DNA of 64,000 nucleotides from Tautonia sociabilis (GTDB taxonomy: Bacteria > Planctomycetota > Planctomycetia > Isosphaerales > Isosphaeraceae). The notes under the pieces were generated by a model. It did not search any database, was not told the origin of the DNA, and saw nothing but the letters and a program-made list of their open reading frames with translations. A program made the translations under genes and the position numbers. Shown piece by piece: positions 1 through 8,307 of this stretch (the first letter of the stretch is position 1; every line of letters starts with the position of its first letter). The stretch lies in the NCBI RefSeq assembly GCF_003977685.1, contig NZ_RYZH01000006.1:1-64000 (forward strand). Direction: 5' to 3'.

Positions 1-81
1 AGAGCGTTGACGTACACGACGGGTCGCTGGGAGCAGTTCTGGGGCAGGCTCAGCCGGGAGGGATACCCGGTGGCGGCGTAA
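1..81 (+). CDS. C-terminal end of an unidentified protein (partial)
   Basis: Frame 1 is open from the window edge to a TAA at 79-81 and gives 26 residues ending in GRLSREGYPVAA. The composition (Trp, Tyr, Arg) looks protein-like, but the tail is too short to assign to a family. It could be the end of a transposase or of any other protein. It would converge with the regulator gene at 270-1817, with a hairpin between them. Confidence 0.4.
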   Translation, partial: RALTYTTGRWEQFWGRLSREGYPVAA

Positions 82-185
82 GCGAGTCCGGAGGGGCCGC
101 GAACCACATCATTCGTCGGTCACACCCGGTCGATCGCGAGGTCTCGGAGGCTGACTGACTCCTGATCGGCGCCGGCGCGCAAGCA

Positions 186-230
186 ACGACGGCCGACGTC
201 GGAGACCTCGTCCCCGGCCTCGGCCGTCGT
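186..230. terminator. Hairpin between convergent genes, possible terminator
   Basis: An 11-bp perfect inverted repeat (ACGACGGCCGA at 186-196, its complement at 220-230) with a 23-nt loop lies between the partial CDS ending at 81 and the minus-strand gene ending at 270. No clear T-tract follows on either strand, so a terminator role is inferred from position and stem only. Confidence 0.35.
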
Positions 231-269
231 CGCGATCCTGGGCCAACCGGAGGGGACCCACCCCCTGAG

Positions 270-1817
270 TCAGTTGGCCCAGACGACCTCGTCGCAGAGC
301 AACCCGTACTTCTTCATCTTCTTGTAGAGCGTGGTCCGGTTGATGTCGAGGACGCGGGCCGTTTCCTGGCGGTTCCAGCCGAGGGCTTCGAGCGCCTCTA
401 GGATGATCCGCTTCTCCGGCTCCTCGAGTGCCTCCTTCAGCGGGCGGATCTGACCGGTACCGACCCGGCCGCCGGGGGTGCGGAGGCCGCCGGACATCGG
501 GTTCGCGGAGACGACAACGCCCAGGTCGCCCGGCTCGATGTAGCGGCCCCGGCAGAGCAGCACCGCGCGTTCGATGGCGGCCTCCAGCTCCTGGACGTTC
601 CCCGGCCAGTGGTAGCGTCGGAGCATCACCAGGGCTTGCGGGGCGAAGCCGATGATCGGCCGGTCGAACCGCTTGGCGGCGCGGGCCCGGAAGTGCTCGG
701 CCAGCCGCTCGATGTCGCTGCCGCGATGCCGGAGTGGAGGCAGCTTCAGGGTGACGACGCTGATCCGGTAGTAGAGGTCCTGGCGGAACCGGCCGCGCTC
801 GACCTGTTCGACCAGATCCTCCCGGGTGCCGAGCACCAGCCGGACATCGGATCGCTCGACGCGGCTCGAGCCGAGGGGCTCGTACTCGCCGTCGCGGAGC
901 AGGCGGAGCAGCCGGCCCTGGAGCTCGGGACCCAGGGTGGCGACGTCGTCGATGTAGAGCGTGCCGCCTCGGGCTCGGGCCAGCTCGCCAGCGGTGGCGG
1001 GCCCGACCGCCGGGCGTTCCCCGAAGAGGGCCCGCTCGATCTCCTCGGACGGGTCTCCCAGGCAGCGCAGCTCGATGAAGGGCCCTCGTCCGCGAGGGCT
1101 CTGGTGGTGCAGGGTGCGGGCCACCAGGCTCTTCCCCGTGCCGGGCTCGCCGTGGATGAGCACCGGGGCCCGGGTGGCGGCGATCGTCTCGGCCAGCTCG
1201 ATCGCCTGCCGGAGGCTTTCGTCCTCACCGACGAGGACGGCCTCGGTCCGCTCTGCCCCCGTCCACGACGCGGTGGCCGGGGGGGCGGTGGTCGAGCTGA
1301 GGACCGTCCAGCCGTGGCCGGCGTCAGCCTCCACGGTGGCCGGTGAGGCCGAGTTCATCGCGCTCTCGCCGTCCGTCGGGCCGAGGGGCCCGCCGTGGCC
1401 GATCGCCGCGGTGGGTCCGTTCCCGAGGGCCGACGAGCGTGGGGCCGGCTCGGCCTGACCCAGCAACTGCGCCACCGCGGCCCGCAACTGAGTGGCGGGC
1501 AGCGGGAAGCGGACGACCACCTCGGCGCCGCGCTGGCGCGCTTCCCGGGTGCGCTCGGCGTCGGCGACCGAGAAGAGCAGGATCACCGGCAGGCCGGGGA
1601 ATTTCCGTTTGACATAGTGCAGCAGTTCCAGGGCATCCGGGTCGTCGGGGTCGACGCCCGCGATCAGCAGGTTGATGTCCCCCCGCTCGAGGCGGCGCAC
1701 GGCCGCCCGGTCGCTGTCGGCCTCCTCCAACCGGACGCCGAGCGTCTGGAGCATGGAGGTCATCAGCGTGCGCGCCGAGGAATCCGGGTGGACGATCAGG
1801 ATGCGAGTCTCATTCAT
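270..1817 (-). CDS. NtrC-family regulator with degenerate receiver and no GAFTGA motif
   Basis: The 515-residue protein has the layout of a sigma-54 activator: receiver-like domain (about 1-120), low-complexity linker (about 122-190), AAA+ domain and Fis-type HTH (about 470-510, DINRTTLYKKMKKYGL). Walker A is GEPGTGKS (223-230), and the arginine-finger region RQDLYYRI is present. Key parts deviate. The beta-1 acidic pair reads HPD, the phospho-acceptor area reads LLIAGVDPDDPDALELL without a canonical DxxMP, the beta-5 Lys is Arg103, Walker B ends in DD instead of DE (290-291), and the GAFTGA loop is replaced by GERPAVGPATAGELARA (266-282). It probably binds DNA and nucleotide but may not remodel sigma-54. 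The start is the ATG at 1817 beginning MNETRILIV, which begins the receiver fold. A longer in-frame start at 1847 adds ten unsupported residues. Confidence 0.85.
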   Translation of the reverse strand: MNETRILIVHPDSSARTLMTSMLQTLGVRLEEADSDRAAVRRLERGDINLLIAGVDPDDPDALELLHYVKRKFPGLPVILLFSVADAERTREARQRGAEVVVRFPLPATQLRAAVAQLLGQAEPAPRSSALGNGPTAAIGHGGPLGPTDGESAMNSASPATVEADAGHGWTVLSSTTAPPATASWTGAERTEAVLVGEDESLRQAIELAETIAATRAPVLIHGEPGTGKSLVARTLHHQSPRGRGPFIELRCLGDPSEEIERALFGERPAVGPATAGELARARGGTLYIDDVATLGPELQGRLLRLLRDGEYEPLGSSRVERSDVRLVLGTREDLVEQVERGRFRQDLYYRISVVTLKLPPLRHRGSDIERLAEHFRARAAKRFDRPIIGFAPQALVMLRRYHWPGNVQELEAAIERAVLLCRGRYIEPGDLGVVVSANPMSGGLRTPGGRVGTGQIRPLKEALEEPEKRIILEALEALGWNRQETARVLDINRTTLYKKMKKYGLLCDEVVWAN

Positions 1818-2067
1818 GGGAGCATCTCGATGCGAGGCCGCCGCCATCTCCGGCGGGGCTCCAGCGTCTTCCGCGATGGCCGAAGCCCTTCGGCCGACTC
1901 GAGCAGGCGCGACGTGACGGTGTCCGCTTCGATCGATCGGGGCCGCGACGGAGCGGCGGGGAGAGTCCCGGGGCCATCAAGGGGCCCTTGGCGGAGGGGT
2001 TGGCGGGGGGGCCGGCCCGACTCGGGGGCGGCCAAAGCGAGGGCGAGCCCGGAGGGATGGGCCCGGC

Positions 2068-2958
2068 TCAGGCGTTCGGTAAGCTTTTCCGGTAGGCTTC
2101 CAGCAACCGCTCCCGAGAAACGTGGGTATAAACTTGGGTTGTCGTCAGGCGACGATGCCCCAGCAATTCCTGAACGCTGCGGAGGTCGGCACCCCGGTCG
2201 AGCAGGTGCGTGGCGAAGCTGTGCCGCAGGGCGTGGGGGCTGGCCTTGGGATCGAGTCCCAGGGCGAGCAGCCGGGCGCGAAACAGCCGATCGACGCTGC
2301 GCGTCGAGAGTCGCTTGCCGTATCGGTTCAGGAAGATCGCCGGTTCGTCGGGCCGGGCCGGGCGACGGGAGGCCAGCCATCGGCCGAGCCAGTAAACCGC
2401 TTCCGGCCCGATGGGAGCGAGCCGTTCGCGACGCCCCTTGCCGCGCACCCGGACGGTCCCCCGCTCCGTGTCCAGGTCGTCCAGATCCAGACCGACCAGC
2501 TCGGCCACCCGCAGTCCGCCGCCGTAGAGCGTCTCGAACATCGCCCGGTCGCGCAGGTCCAGCGGGGTCGCCGAGGGGATCGACTCCAGCAACCGGATGA
2601 CGTCCTCGACCCGAAGCGCGCGCGGCAGCCTCCTCGGCTGCTTCGGGTTGCGCAGACTGGCCGTCGGGTCGACCGGCACCGTCCCCTGCCGGCGATGGAA
2701 GCGGAAGAACGATCGAAGGCTCGCCAGCCTCCGGGAGATCGTCCCCGCCGAGTAGCCCCGGCCCGACAGCCAGGCCGCATACGCCCGGAGCCGCTTGCCG
2801 TCCGAGACGAGCGGATCCGGGGCGTCCTCCCCCGCCGACTCGCCCAGGAACTCCAGGAACACCGCCAGGTCCCCCTGATATCCCCTGAGCGTGTGGGCCG
2901 AGGCTCCGCGTTCCCTCCTCAGGTGCTCCAGGAACTCCAAGATCGACGGATGTGTCAT
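2068..2958 (-). CDS. xerC: Tyrosine recombinase XerC/XerD family
   Basis: This 296-residue protein has the usual Xer length. An N-terminal SAM-like core-binding domain (about 1-100) precedes the catalytic domain. All catalytic residues are visible: R150 (GGGLRVAEL), K174 (GKGRRE), H242 and R245 (HALRHSFATHLL), H268 (LLGHRRL) and the nucleophile Y277 (TTTQVYTHVS). Xer proteins resolve chromosome dimers at dif sites. A role as a phage or element integrase cannot be excluded, but no attachment site or cargo is visible nearby. The ATG at 2958 (MTHPSILEFL) was chosen because the N-terminal domain starts there. XerC versus XerD cannot be decided from one sequence. Confidence 0.9.
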   Translation of the reverse strand: MTHPSILEFLEHLRRERGASAHTLRGYQGDLAVFLEFLGESAGEDAPDPLVSDGKRLRAYAAWLSGRGYSAGTISRRLASLRSFFRFHRRQGTVPVDPTASLRNPKQPRRLPRALRVEDVIRLLESIPSATPLDLRDRAMFETLYGGGLRVAELVGLDLDDLDTERGTVRVRGKGRRERLAPIGPEAVYWLGRWLASRRPARPDEPAIFLNRYGKRLSTRSVDRLFRARLLALGLDPKASPHALRHSFATHLLDRGADLRSVQELLGHRRLTTTQVYTHVSRERLLEAYRKSLPNA

Positions 2959-3991
2959 CTCCCCGGTCCACCCTCGATCGCACCTCGACTCGCTCTCCCG
3001 GACGGACGTCGCCCGGGGCCGTCCCGCTGCCGACCAGGAGTACTGATCGGCAGGACGACCGGCCCGACGACAGCGCGGTGACCGCGGACGCTCGCCCAGC
3101 CGGCGATGCCGGCCCTGCGAACCTCCTCGAATCACCCTGTCGGCTTGCCGGAAGCCAGGTCATTGTTTGAATAAGCTCAAGGTTGGCTGATTAAACGTGA
3201 GTGGTGATCGTGGGCCTCATGGGGGTGGCTCCGCATCAACGCGAAACCGCCGACTCTACGATGCCCCGCCCTCGCTGTGACCGAATCTCGTGGACTCGGG
3301 GTCCTGAGCGGGGGCGATCGCCAGTATGAAAGCCATACCACGAGCATGCGATCCAGGGCGGTCGAACCCGTGAATGATCGAAGAAAACCTATGTCATTCC
3401 CGGGGACTCGTCTGAGTCGCGGATGGTCGGTCCCTGAGGGGAGACTGTCGAGCCTAGGCTCGCCCCGATCCCGGGGGGGGGAGGCGTCGAGGTTCGGGTG
3501 GTGGGGGCGGGCGCCGGAGTTCAGAGGGGGTGCTCGCCGGGAGCGCAGGCCTGCCGATCTCTTCGACAGGGGTGGAGGTCGGCCGACCGTCTCGCAACCC
3601 AGGGCCTCCGGCGTGGTTTGTCCGTCTTGGACCCTGGCGGGGCCGCACCGCGAGGGATCGACGACGGCGCGATCGCACGGGAGGGACCCGAGGCGGAGGG
3701 TCTAGAGAAAACCCTGTGCCGGCCCGATCGGAGTCAGGAACTCGACCTCGGTTCGACTCGGGTCGGATCCGACTCCCAGGGGCTCGGCGATCGGTGCTTC
3801 GATCGGGGAACCCTGGGCAGACCCGGCGCTCGAGGCACCCAAGCCTCCAGGACGAATCGACGTCGATCAATCGAGCCGAGCGCCCCGGGAACTCACGCCG
3901 GGCCGAGTTGCCGACTGGGGACTGCCGTGATAGGCTCGGGGCGATCGGGGACGGCTGGGCCGCCCCTCGGGTCGTTCGGAGGATCGTCGGG
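2959..3991. other. Intergenic region, no supported gene
   Basis: About 1 kb lies between the divergently read recombinase and thioesterase genes. ORFs here lack protein-like composition and have no recognisable domains. An AT-richer patch at about 3160-3205 stands out from the surrounding GC-rich sequence and could hold promoter or operator sites, but no convincing -35/-10 pair was seen. Confidence 0.5.
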
Positions 3992-4477
3992 ATGGCAGCC
4001 GAGGAGCCCAGTGAGACCCTCACGCATCGCCTGATCCTCCCCCGGGATGCCAACCACCACGGGACCCTCTACGCCGGAGTGCTGCTGTCCCTGGCGCTGG
4101 AGGCAGCCTACGCGACCGGATATCGCGCCGTGGGGGAGTCGGCCAACCTCGTGCTCAAGCGAGTGCTCGACCTGCGGTGCTACGAGCCGGTCCCCGTGGG
4201 CCAGGTCGTCGAACTCCGAGGGAGGGAAGTGCATCGCTCCCGGGCCCAGGTCGTCGTCGCCCTGCGGGGAATGCCCCTGGCGGGGAGATCGGACGACTGG
4301 ATGGATGGGCTGATGCAGTTCGTCCAGGTCGACGCCCACGGCCGTCCCGATCCGATCGATGATCGGGCCGGGAGTGCCCCCGGACCGCTCCCCGAGCGGT
4401 GGCGGGAGCTCGGCCAGCGTGCCGGCCGGCTGCTGGCGGTCCGGATCCGGCCGAACGAGGCGAAAGGCGGCCGGTGA
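3992..4477 (+). CDS. Hotdog-fold acyl-CoA thioesterase
   Basis: The 161-residue protein starts MAAEEPSETLTHRLILPRDANHHGTLYAG. The pattern (L/I)xPxDxNxxGTLxGG near the N-terminus, followed by a long hydrophobic helix, is that of YciA/BFIT-type acyl-CoA hydrolases, which cleave the thioester of acyl-CoA. A single hotdog domain of about 110 residues is followed by a polar tail. The ATG at 3992 has GGAGG at 3979-3983 at good spacing. It converges with the histidine kinase gene, leaving a 35-nt gap. Substrate chain length cannot be read from the sequence. Confidence 0.8.
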   Translation: MAAEEPSETLTHRLILPRDANHHGTLYAGVLLSLALEAAYATGYRAVGESANLVLKRVLDLRCYEPVPVGQVVELRGREVHRSRAQVVVALRGMPLAGRSDDWMDGLMQFVQVDAHGRPDPIDDRAGSAPGPLPERWRELGQRAGRLLAVRIRPNEAKGGR

Positions 4478-4512
4478 CGGAGGGGGGCTCCCTCTTCCGG
4501 GCGATTGAGCGA

Positions 4513-6222
4513 TCAGTCGCCGCCGGTGGCGAGGCCGTCCTCGTCGGCGGCCTCCTCGGCCGGTCGAATCGGCAGCTCGATGGTGAATCGGGAGCCCTGG
4601 CCGGGGGTGGACTCGACGAGGATCCGGCCGCCGTGCTCTCGGACGATCTTGTCCGAGACCGGCAGGCCGAGCCCGGTGCCTCGTGCGCCCTTGGTCGAGG
4701 CGAACACCTCGAAGATGGTCGCCTGCTCGGCCTCCGGGATGCCGATGCCGTTGTCCTCCACCGAGATCCGGGCGAGGGTCGCCGTCGGGTCGATCCCGGT
4801 TGAGACGACCACCTTCGGATCCGGCCGGCCCTCGGCGGCGTCGAGGGCATTGGTGACGATGTTCAGGACGGCGCGGTGGATGCCGTCGGGGTCGAGCTGG
4901 ACCTTGGGGAGCTTGTCGGCGGGCCTCCACTCCAGGGTGACGGCGAGCTCGGCGGCTCGGGTTTGCATCAGCTCGACGACGTCGCCGACCACCTCGTTCA
5001 GGTCGCTGGGCTCCAGGGCCGGCTCGCGGTCCTTGGAGTAGGAGAGCATGTCCATCACGAGGTTGTAGATCTTGGCCTGATTCTTCTCGACGATCCCCCA
5101 GCCCTTGCGGATGATCCCCTCGTCTTGCTGGCTGAGCCCCATCTCGACGAGGTAGCTGCCTCCCTTGATACCCTGCATGATGTTTTTGATGTGATGGCTC
5201 AGGGTGGCGATCGTCTGGCCGACGGCCGCCAGCCGCTCGGCCTCCAGCTTGTCTCGGTAAAAGTTGGTGCTCTCGATCGCCATCCCGGCCTGGTGGCCGA
5301 TGGCGACCATGAGCATCAGGTGCTCCTGGGTGAATTTCCCCTTCGGTCGGCCCCGATCGGGTCCCTCGACCTCGACTTCTCGGGAGCCTCGGACGTCGGC
5401 GTACAGGACGCCGAGCGTCGTGTGCCGGCCCTGGACCGGGACGCAGATCGCCTCCCGGATGCCGTAGTCGACGATCGACTGGGAGGGCCCGAAGCGGCGG
5501 TCGACGGGGGCGTCGAAGGTGATGACCCCCTGGCCCTCGGTGAGCACGTGGTCGACGATCGACCGGGAGATGCGCATCCGCTCCTCGGGGTCCTCCACCG
5601 GGCCTCGCCAGCGGACGGCCTTGGGGTGGAGCTCCCTCCGATCGTCGAAGAGGAGGATGGCGCCCCGGTCGGCTCCGATCGACTCGAAGACCAGTTGGAG
5701 GATCTGGGGCAGCAGGGCGTCCGGGTCGAGGACGTGGCTGATCGCCCGGGTCGCCTGGTACATGACCGAGAGGTTGGCCAGGCGGACCTTGAGCCACTCG
5801 TTGGCCGACTCGGGTTCCCCGAGCACCCGCTGGCCGTGGCCGACCGGCAGGCTGCGCACGATCTCGGAGCGGTCCTCGGCCCGGGCCAATGCGAGCACGT
5901 CGACCCGATCGGTCAGGTCGTCTCGGGAGGCCGGACTGGAGTCGAAGAGAAGGACGGTCGAGCCGATCTGCACGCGGTCGCCGGGGCGGAGCGTCGCCTG
6001 GTCGACGAGCTGACCGTTGACGAACGTGCCGTTGGCCGAGCCGAGGTCGACGATCCGGTATCCTTCAGGGCCTTCGGGGCGGACCTCGGCGTGGCGTCGG
6101 GAGACCTCGCTGTCGTGCAGCCGGATCGGGCTAGTCCGCTCCCTCCCCAGCGCCGCCGGGCCTCCTGGCAGCTCGAACCGCTTTCCCCGATCGGCCCCCT
6201 GGACGACGAACAACGAGGCCAC
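4513..6222 (-). CDS. FHA-GAF sensor histidine kinase
   Basis: This 569-residue soluble kinase has an N-terminal FHA domain (about 1-95: GRERTSPIRL, SRRHAEV, LGSANGTFVNG), a GAF domain (about 165-320), a HisKA helix and an HATPase_c domain. The phospho-acceptor is H343 in ATLSHHIKN; the following Glu of the usual HE is His. The N-box is NIVTNALDAAEG (454-465), G1 is DNGIGIP (490-496) and G2 is GARGTGLGLP. No transmembrane segment is seen, so it should act in the cytoplasm, with FHA reading phosphothreonine partners and GAF a small ligand. No cognate response regulator is adjacent. The divergent neighbour is the LarA-like gene. Confidence 0.9.
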   Translation of the reverse strand: MASLFVVQGADRGKRFELPGGPAALGRERTSPIRLHDSEVSRRHAEVRPEGPEGYRIVDLGSANGTFVNGQLVDQATLRPGDRVQIGSTVLLFDSSPASRDDLTDRVDVLALARAEDRSEIVRSLPVGHGQRVLGEPESANEWLKVRLANLSVMYQATRAISHVLDPDALLPQILQLVFESIGADRGAILLFDDRRELHPKAVRWRGPVEDPEERMRISRSIVDHVLTEGQGVITFDAPVDRRFGPSQSIVDYGIREAICVPVQGRHTTLGVLYADVRGSREVEVEGPDRGRPKGKFTQEHLMLMVAIGHQAGMAIESTNFYRDKLEAERLAAVGQTIATLSHHIKNIMQGIKGGSYLVEMGLSQQDEGIIRKGWGIVEKNQAKIYNLVMDMLSYSKDREPALEPSDLNEVVGDVVELMQTRAAELAVTLEWRPADKLPKVQLDPDGIHRAVLNIVTNALDAAEGRPDPKVVVSTGIDPTATLARISVEDNGIGIPEAEQATIFEVFASTKGARGTGLGLPVSDKIVREHGGRILVESTPGQGSRFTIELPIRPAEEAADEDGLATGGD

Positions 6223-6559
6223 GGCGCACCCTCCCCGGGCCCGGCTCCGGCGGCCGGCCGTCCCCTCGGACCCGACTTCCGTCAGGCTATCGGCCTCCCG
6301 CCGGGGCCGTCAATTCCCCTTTGCCGCCGCCGGGAGCCGACCGGAAGGACCGGAGCCGGGTCAGGAGGGCTCGGATCGGTTGCGAAGGCCCCGCATTCTT
6401 GCGGCTCGCCGTGGCCAGGAGCGTCTCCCACCCCTTCCAGGAGGCCGTCCCCACCTTGTCTCATCGGTTATGCCCGATTCTAATGAGGGACAGGAGCCCC
6501 GTGGGCTTCTTCCCGCCAACGTTCCCCCGCCTCGAACCGCTCGAAGAGGGTCCGCCCCG
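6223..6559. other. Divergent intergenic region between kinase and LarA-like gene
   Basis: This 337-nt spacer carries promoters for two divergent genes. Apart from the sigma-70-like pair described separately at 6456-6484, nothing gene-like was seen. Confidence 0.5.
6456..6484 (+). promoter_or_regulatory. Candidate housekeeping promoter upstream of the LarA-like gene
   Basis: TTGTCT (6456-6461) is followed after 17 nt by TCTAAT (6479-6484), close to the TTGACA-N17-TATAAT consensus and placed about 75 nt before the ATG at 6560. The patch is clearly AT-richer than its surroundings. Confidence 0.45.
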
Positions 6560-7867
6560 ATGGAGTTCCCGCCGATCGCCCGGGTCCGGCAGACGATCCC
6601 CCAGCCCTGTGTCGAGGACGTCGCCGGCACGGTCCGCCGCCTGATCCGGGGGAGCCGGATCGCCGAGCGCGTGCCCGCCGGCGGGAGGGTCGCCGTGGGG
6701 GTCGGCAGTCGGGGCATCGCCGCGATCCCGACGATCGCCCGGGCGGCGGTCGACGAGCTGAAGGGGATGGGCTTTCGCCCCTTCATCGTCGCCGCGATGG
6801 GCAGCCACGGCGGGGCCACCGCCGAGGGCCAGCGCGAGCTTCTGGCCGGCTATGGCATCACTCCCGATCGGATGGGGGTCGAGGTCCGCACCGAGATGGA
6901 GTCGGTCGTCCTCGGGACGAATCCCGTCGGCCTGCCGATCTACTTCGACAAGAACGCCTACGAGGCCGACGGCATCGTGCTGCTCAACCGGGTGAAGCCG
7001 CATACGGACTTCACCGCCGATCACGAGTCGGGCATCCTGAAGATGCTGGTCATCGGCCTGGGCAAGCGAGAGGGGGCCAGCCAGGTCCATACCCTCGGCC
7101 TGACCGGCATGCGGGAGGTTCTTCCCGCCGTCGGCCGGTTCCTGGTCGAGCACACCCGGTTCGCGCTTGGCCTGGCGATCCTGGAGAACGCGAAGGACGA
7201 GCCCGCCGAGATCGTCGCCCTGGAGCCGGAGACGATCTTCGAGCTCGAACCCCAGCTGCTTCGCCGAGCCCGGGAGCTGATGGGGCGCCTGCCGTTCGAC
7301 CAGATCGATGTGCTGATCGTCGGAGAGCTGGGCAAGAACTATTCCGGTGCGGGAATGGATCCCAATGTCATCGGCCGCCTGATGGTCGAGACGATGCCCG
7401 ACTTCGACCGGCCGAAGGTCACCCGGCTCGCCGTGCTGGATGTCTCGGAGGAGAGCCACGGCAACATCGTTGGCGTCGGTTTTGCCGACCTGACGACCGA
7501 GCGCCTGGTGAAGAAGATGGACCCGGAGCCCTTCCGGATCAACGTGCTCACCTCGTGCTTTCTCGAGCGCGCCCGCATTCCGATCACCCTGCCCACCGAT
7601 CGCGACGTGCTCCGCGTCTGCCTGGAGACGTGCTGGCGGATCCGGCCGGAGGAGGCCCGCGTCGTCTTCATCCCCAACACGCTGGAGGTCGACACCCTCT
7701 GGGTCTCTCCCGCGATGAAGGCCGACGTAGAGGCTCACCCCCACCTCACGTTCGAGACCGACTTCCAGCCCATCCCCCTCGATCCCGCTGGCACCCTGGA
7801 CCAGGAAGGGCTCTTCCCCCACAGCGTCCGGGGTCGGCGATCCGCCGGCGCCTACGTCGCCGGCTGA
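6560..7867 (+). CDS. LarA-like (DUF2088) lactate racemase domain protein
   Basis: The 435-residue protein matches the LarA/DUF2088 family. It has a Gly-rich N-terminal region with AAMGSHGGATAEGQ and a central VKPHTDFTADHESG followed by LVIGLGKREGASQVHTLGL, which supplies the conserved His and Lys residues around the family's active site. In Lactobacillus, LarA is a nickel-pincer racemase whose cofactor is built by LarB, LarC and LarE. None of these is encoded nearby, so cofactor use is unproven and the substrate may be another 2-hydroxyacid. The ATG at 6560 (MEFPPIARV) has GAAGAGGG upstream. The frame is open further 5', but those residues look non-coding. Confidence 0.8.
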   Translation: MEFPPIARVRQTIPQPCVEDVAGTVRRLIRGSRIAERVPAGGRVAVGVGSRGIAAIPTIARAAVDELKGMGFRPFIVAAMGSHGGATAEGQRELLAGYGITPDRMGVEVRTEMESVVLGTNPVGLPIYFDKNAYEADGIVLLNRVKPHTDFTADHESGILKMLVIGLGKREGASQVHTLGLTGMREVLPAVGRFLVEHTRFALGLAILENAKDEPAEIVALEPETIFELEPQLLRRARELMGRLPFDQIDVLIVGELGKNYSGAGMDPNVIGRLMVETMPDFDRPKVTRLAVLDVSEESHGNIVGVGFADLTTERLVKKMDPEPFRINVLTSCFLERARIPITLPTDRDVLRVCLETCWRIRPEEARVVFIPNTLEVDTLWVSPAMKADVEAHPHLTFETDFQPIPLDPAGTLDQEGLFPHSVRGRRSAGAYVAG

Positions 7868-8307
7868 ATCGCGCCGCTGCCGGTTCGCGCCTCCGGGATC
7901 GTCGCTCGCTCTCCCGCGGTCGGGACGAGGAGGCGGAGGTCGGCCGCCTCGCTCGGCGGTCGAGCCGACCTCCCGAACGATCGAGCCAACCGAGCCTGCC
8001 AGGCCGAATCGGACCCAGACAAGCGGAAGGCCGGCGGTCGAGTCCGGCCCTGGTGAGCTGGCCGATTGTCGAGCGGCGGCCGGCTCATCGCCTCGGATAC
8101 CGGAGGAGGATCGGTACTTGGCCGGGCCCTGCCTCCTGACCGATCCACCGCAAGGGCCCTCCCCAGGCGCTCTACCCGTTTCCTCGGACCCGATGCCCTC
8201 GATCTCCGTTCAGGATCTTCGCGAGCCCGGGATCCACGAACGTTCCCCCGGATCGCTTGAGACGTGCTCCGCCCTGAGCCGGGAGGGCTTCGCTTCAAGG
8301 GGGAGGA
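7868..8307. other. Intergenic region, nothing recognised
   Basis: The 440 nt between the convergent LarA-like and NUDIX genes contain only short ORFs with Arg/Ser/Pro-rich translations typical of non-coding GC-rich frames. No clear terminator stem was seen. Confidence 0.5.

Noticed and set aside
3277-3705. 142-codon plus-strand ORF
   Set aside because: Arg/Gly/Ser-rich translation without an RBS or motif.
4876-6483. 535-codon plus-strand ORF
   Set aside because: It is antisense to the FHA-GAF kinase, which carries all kinase motifs.
7852-8298. 148-codon minus-strand ORF
   Set aside because: Composition is Arg/Ser/Pro-rich with no domain; likely non-coding.
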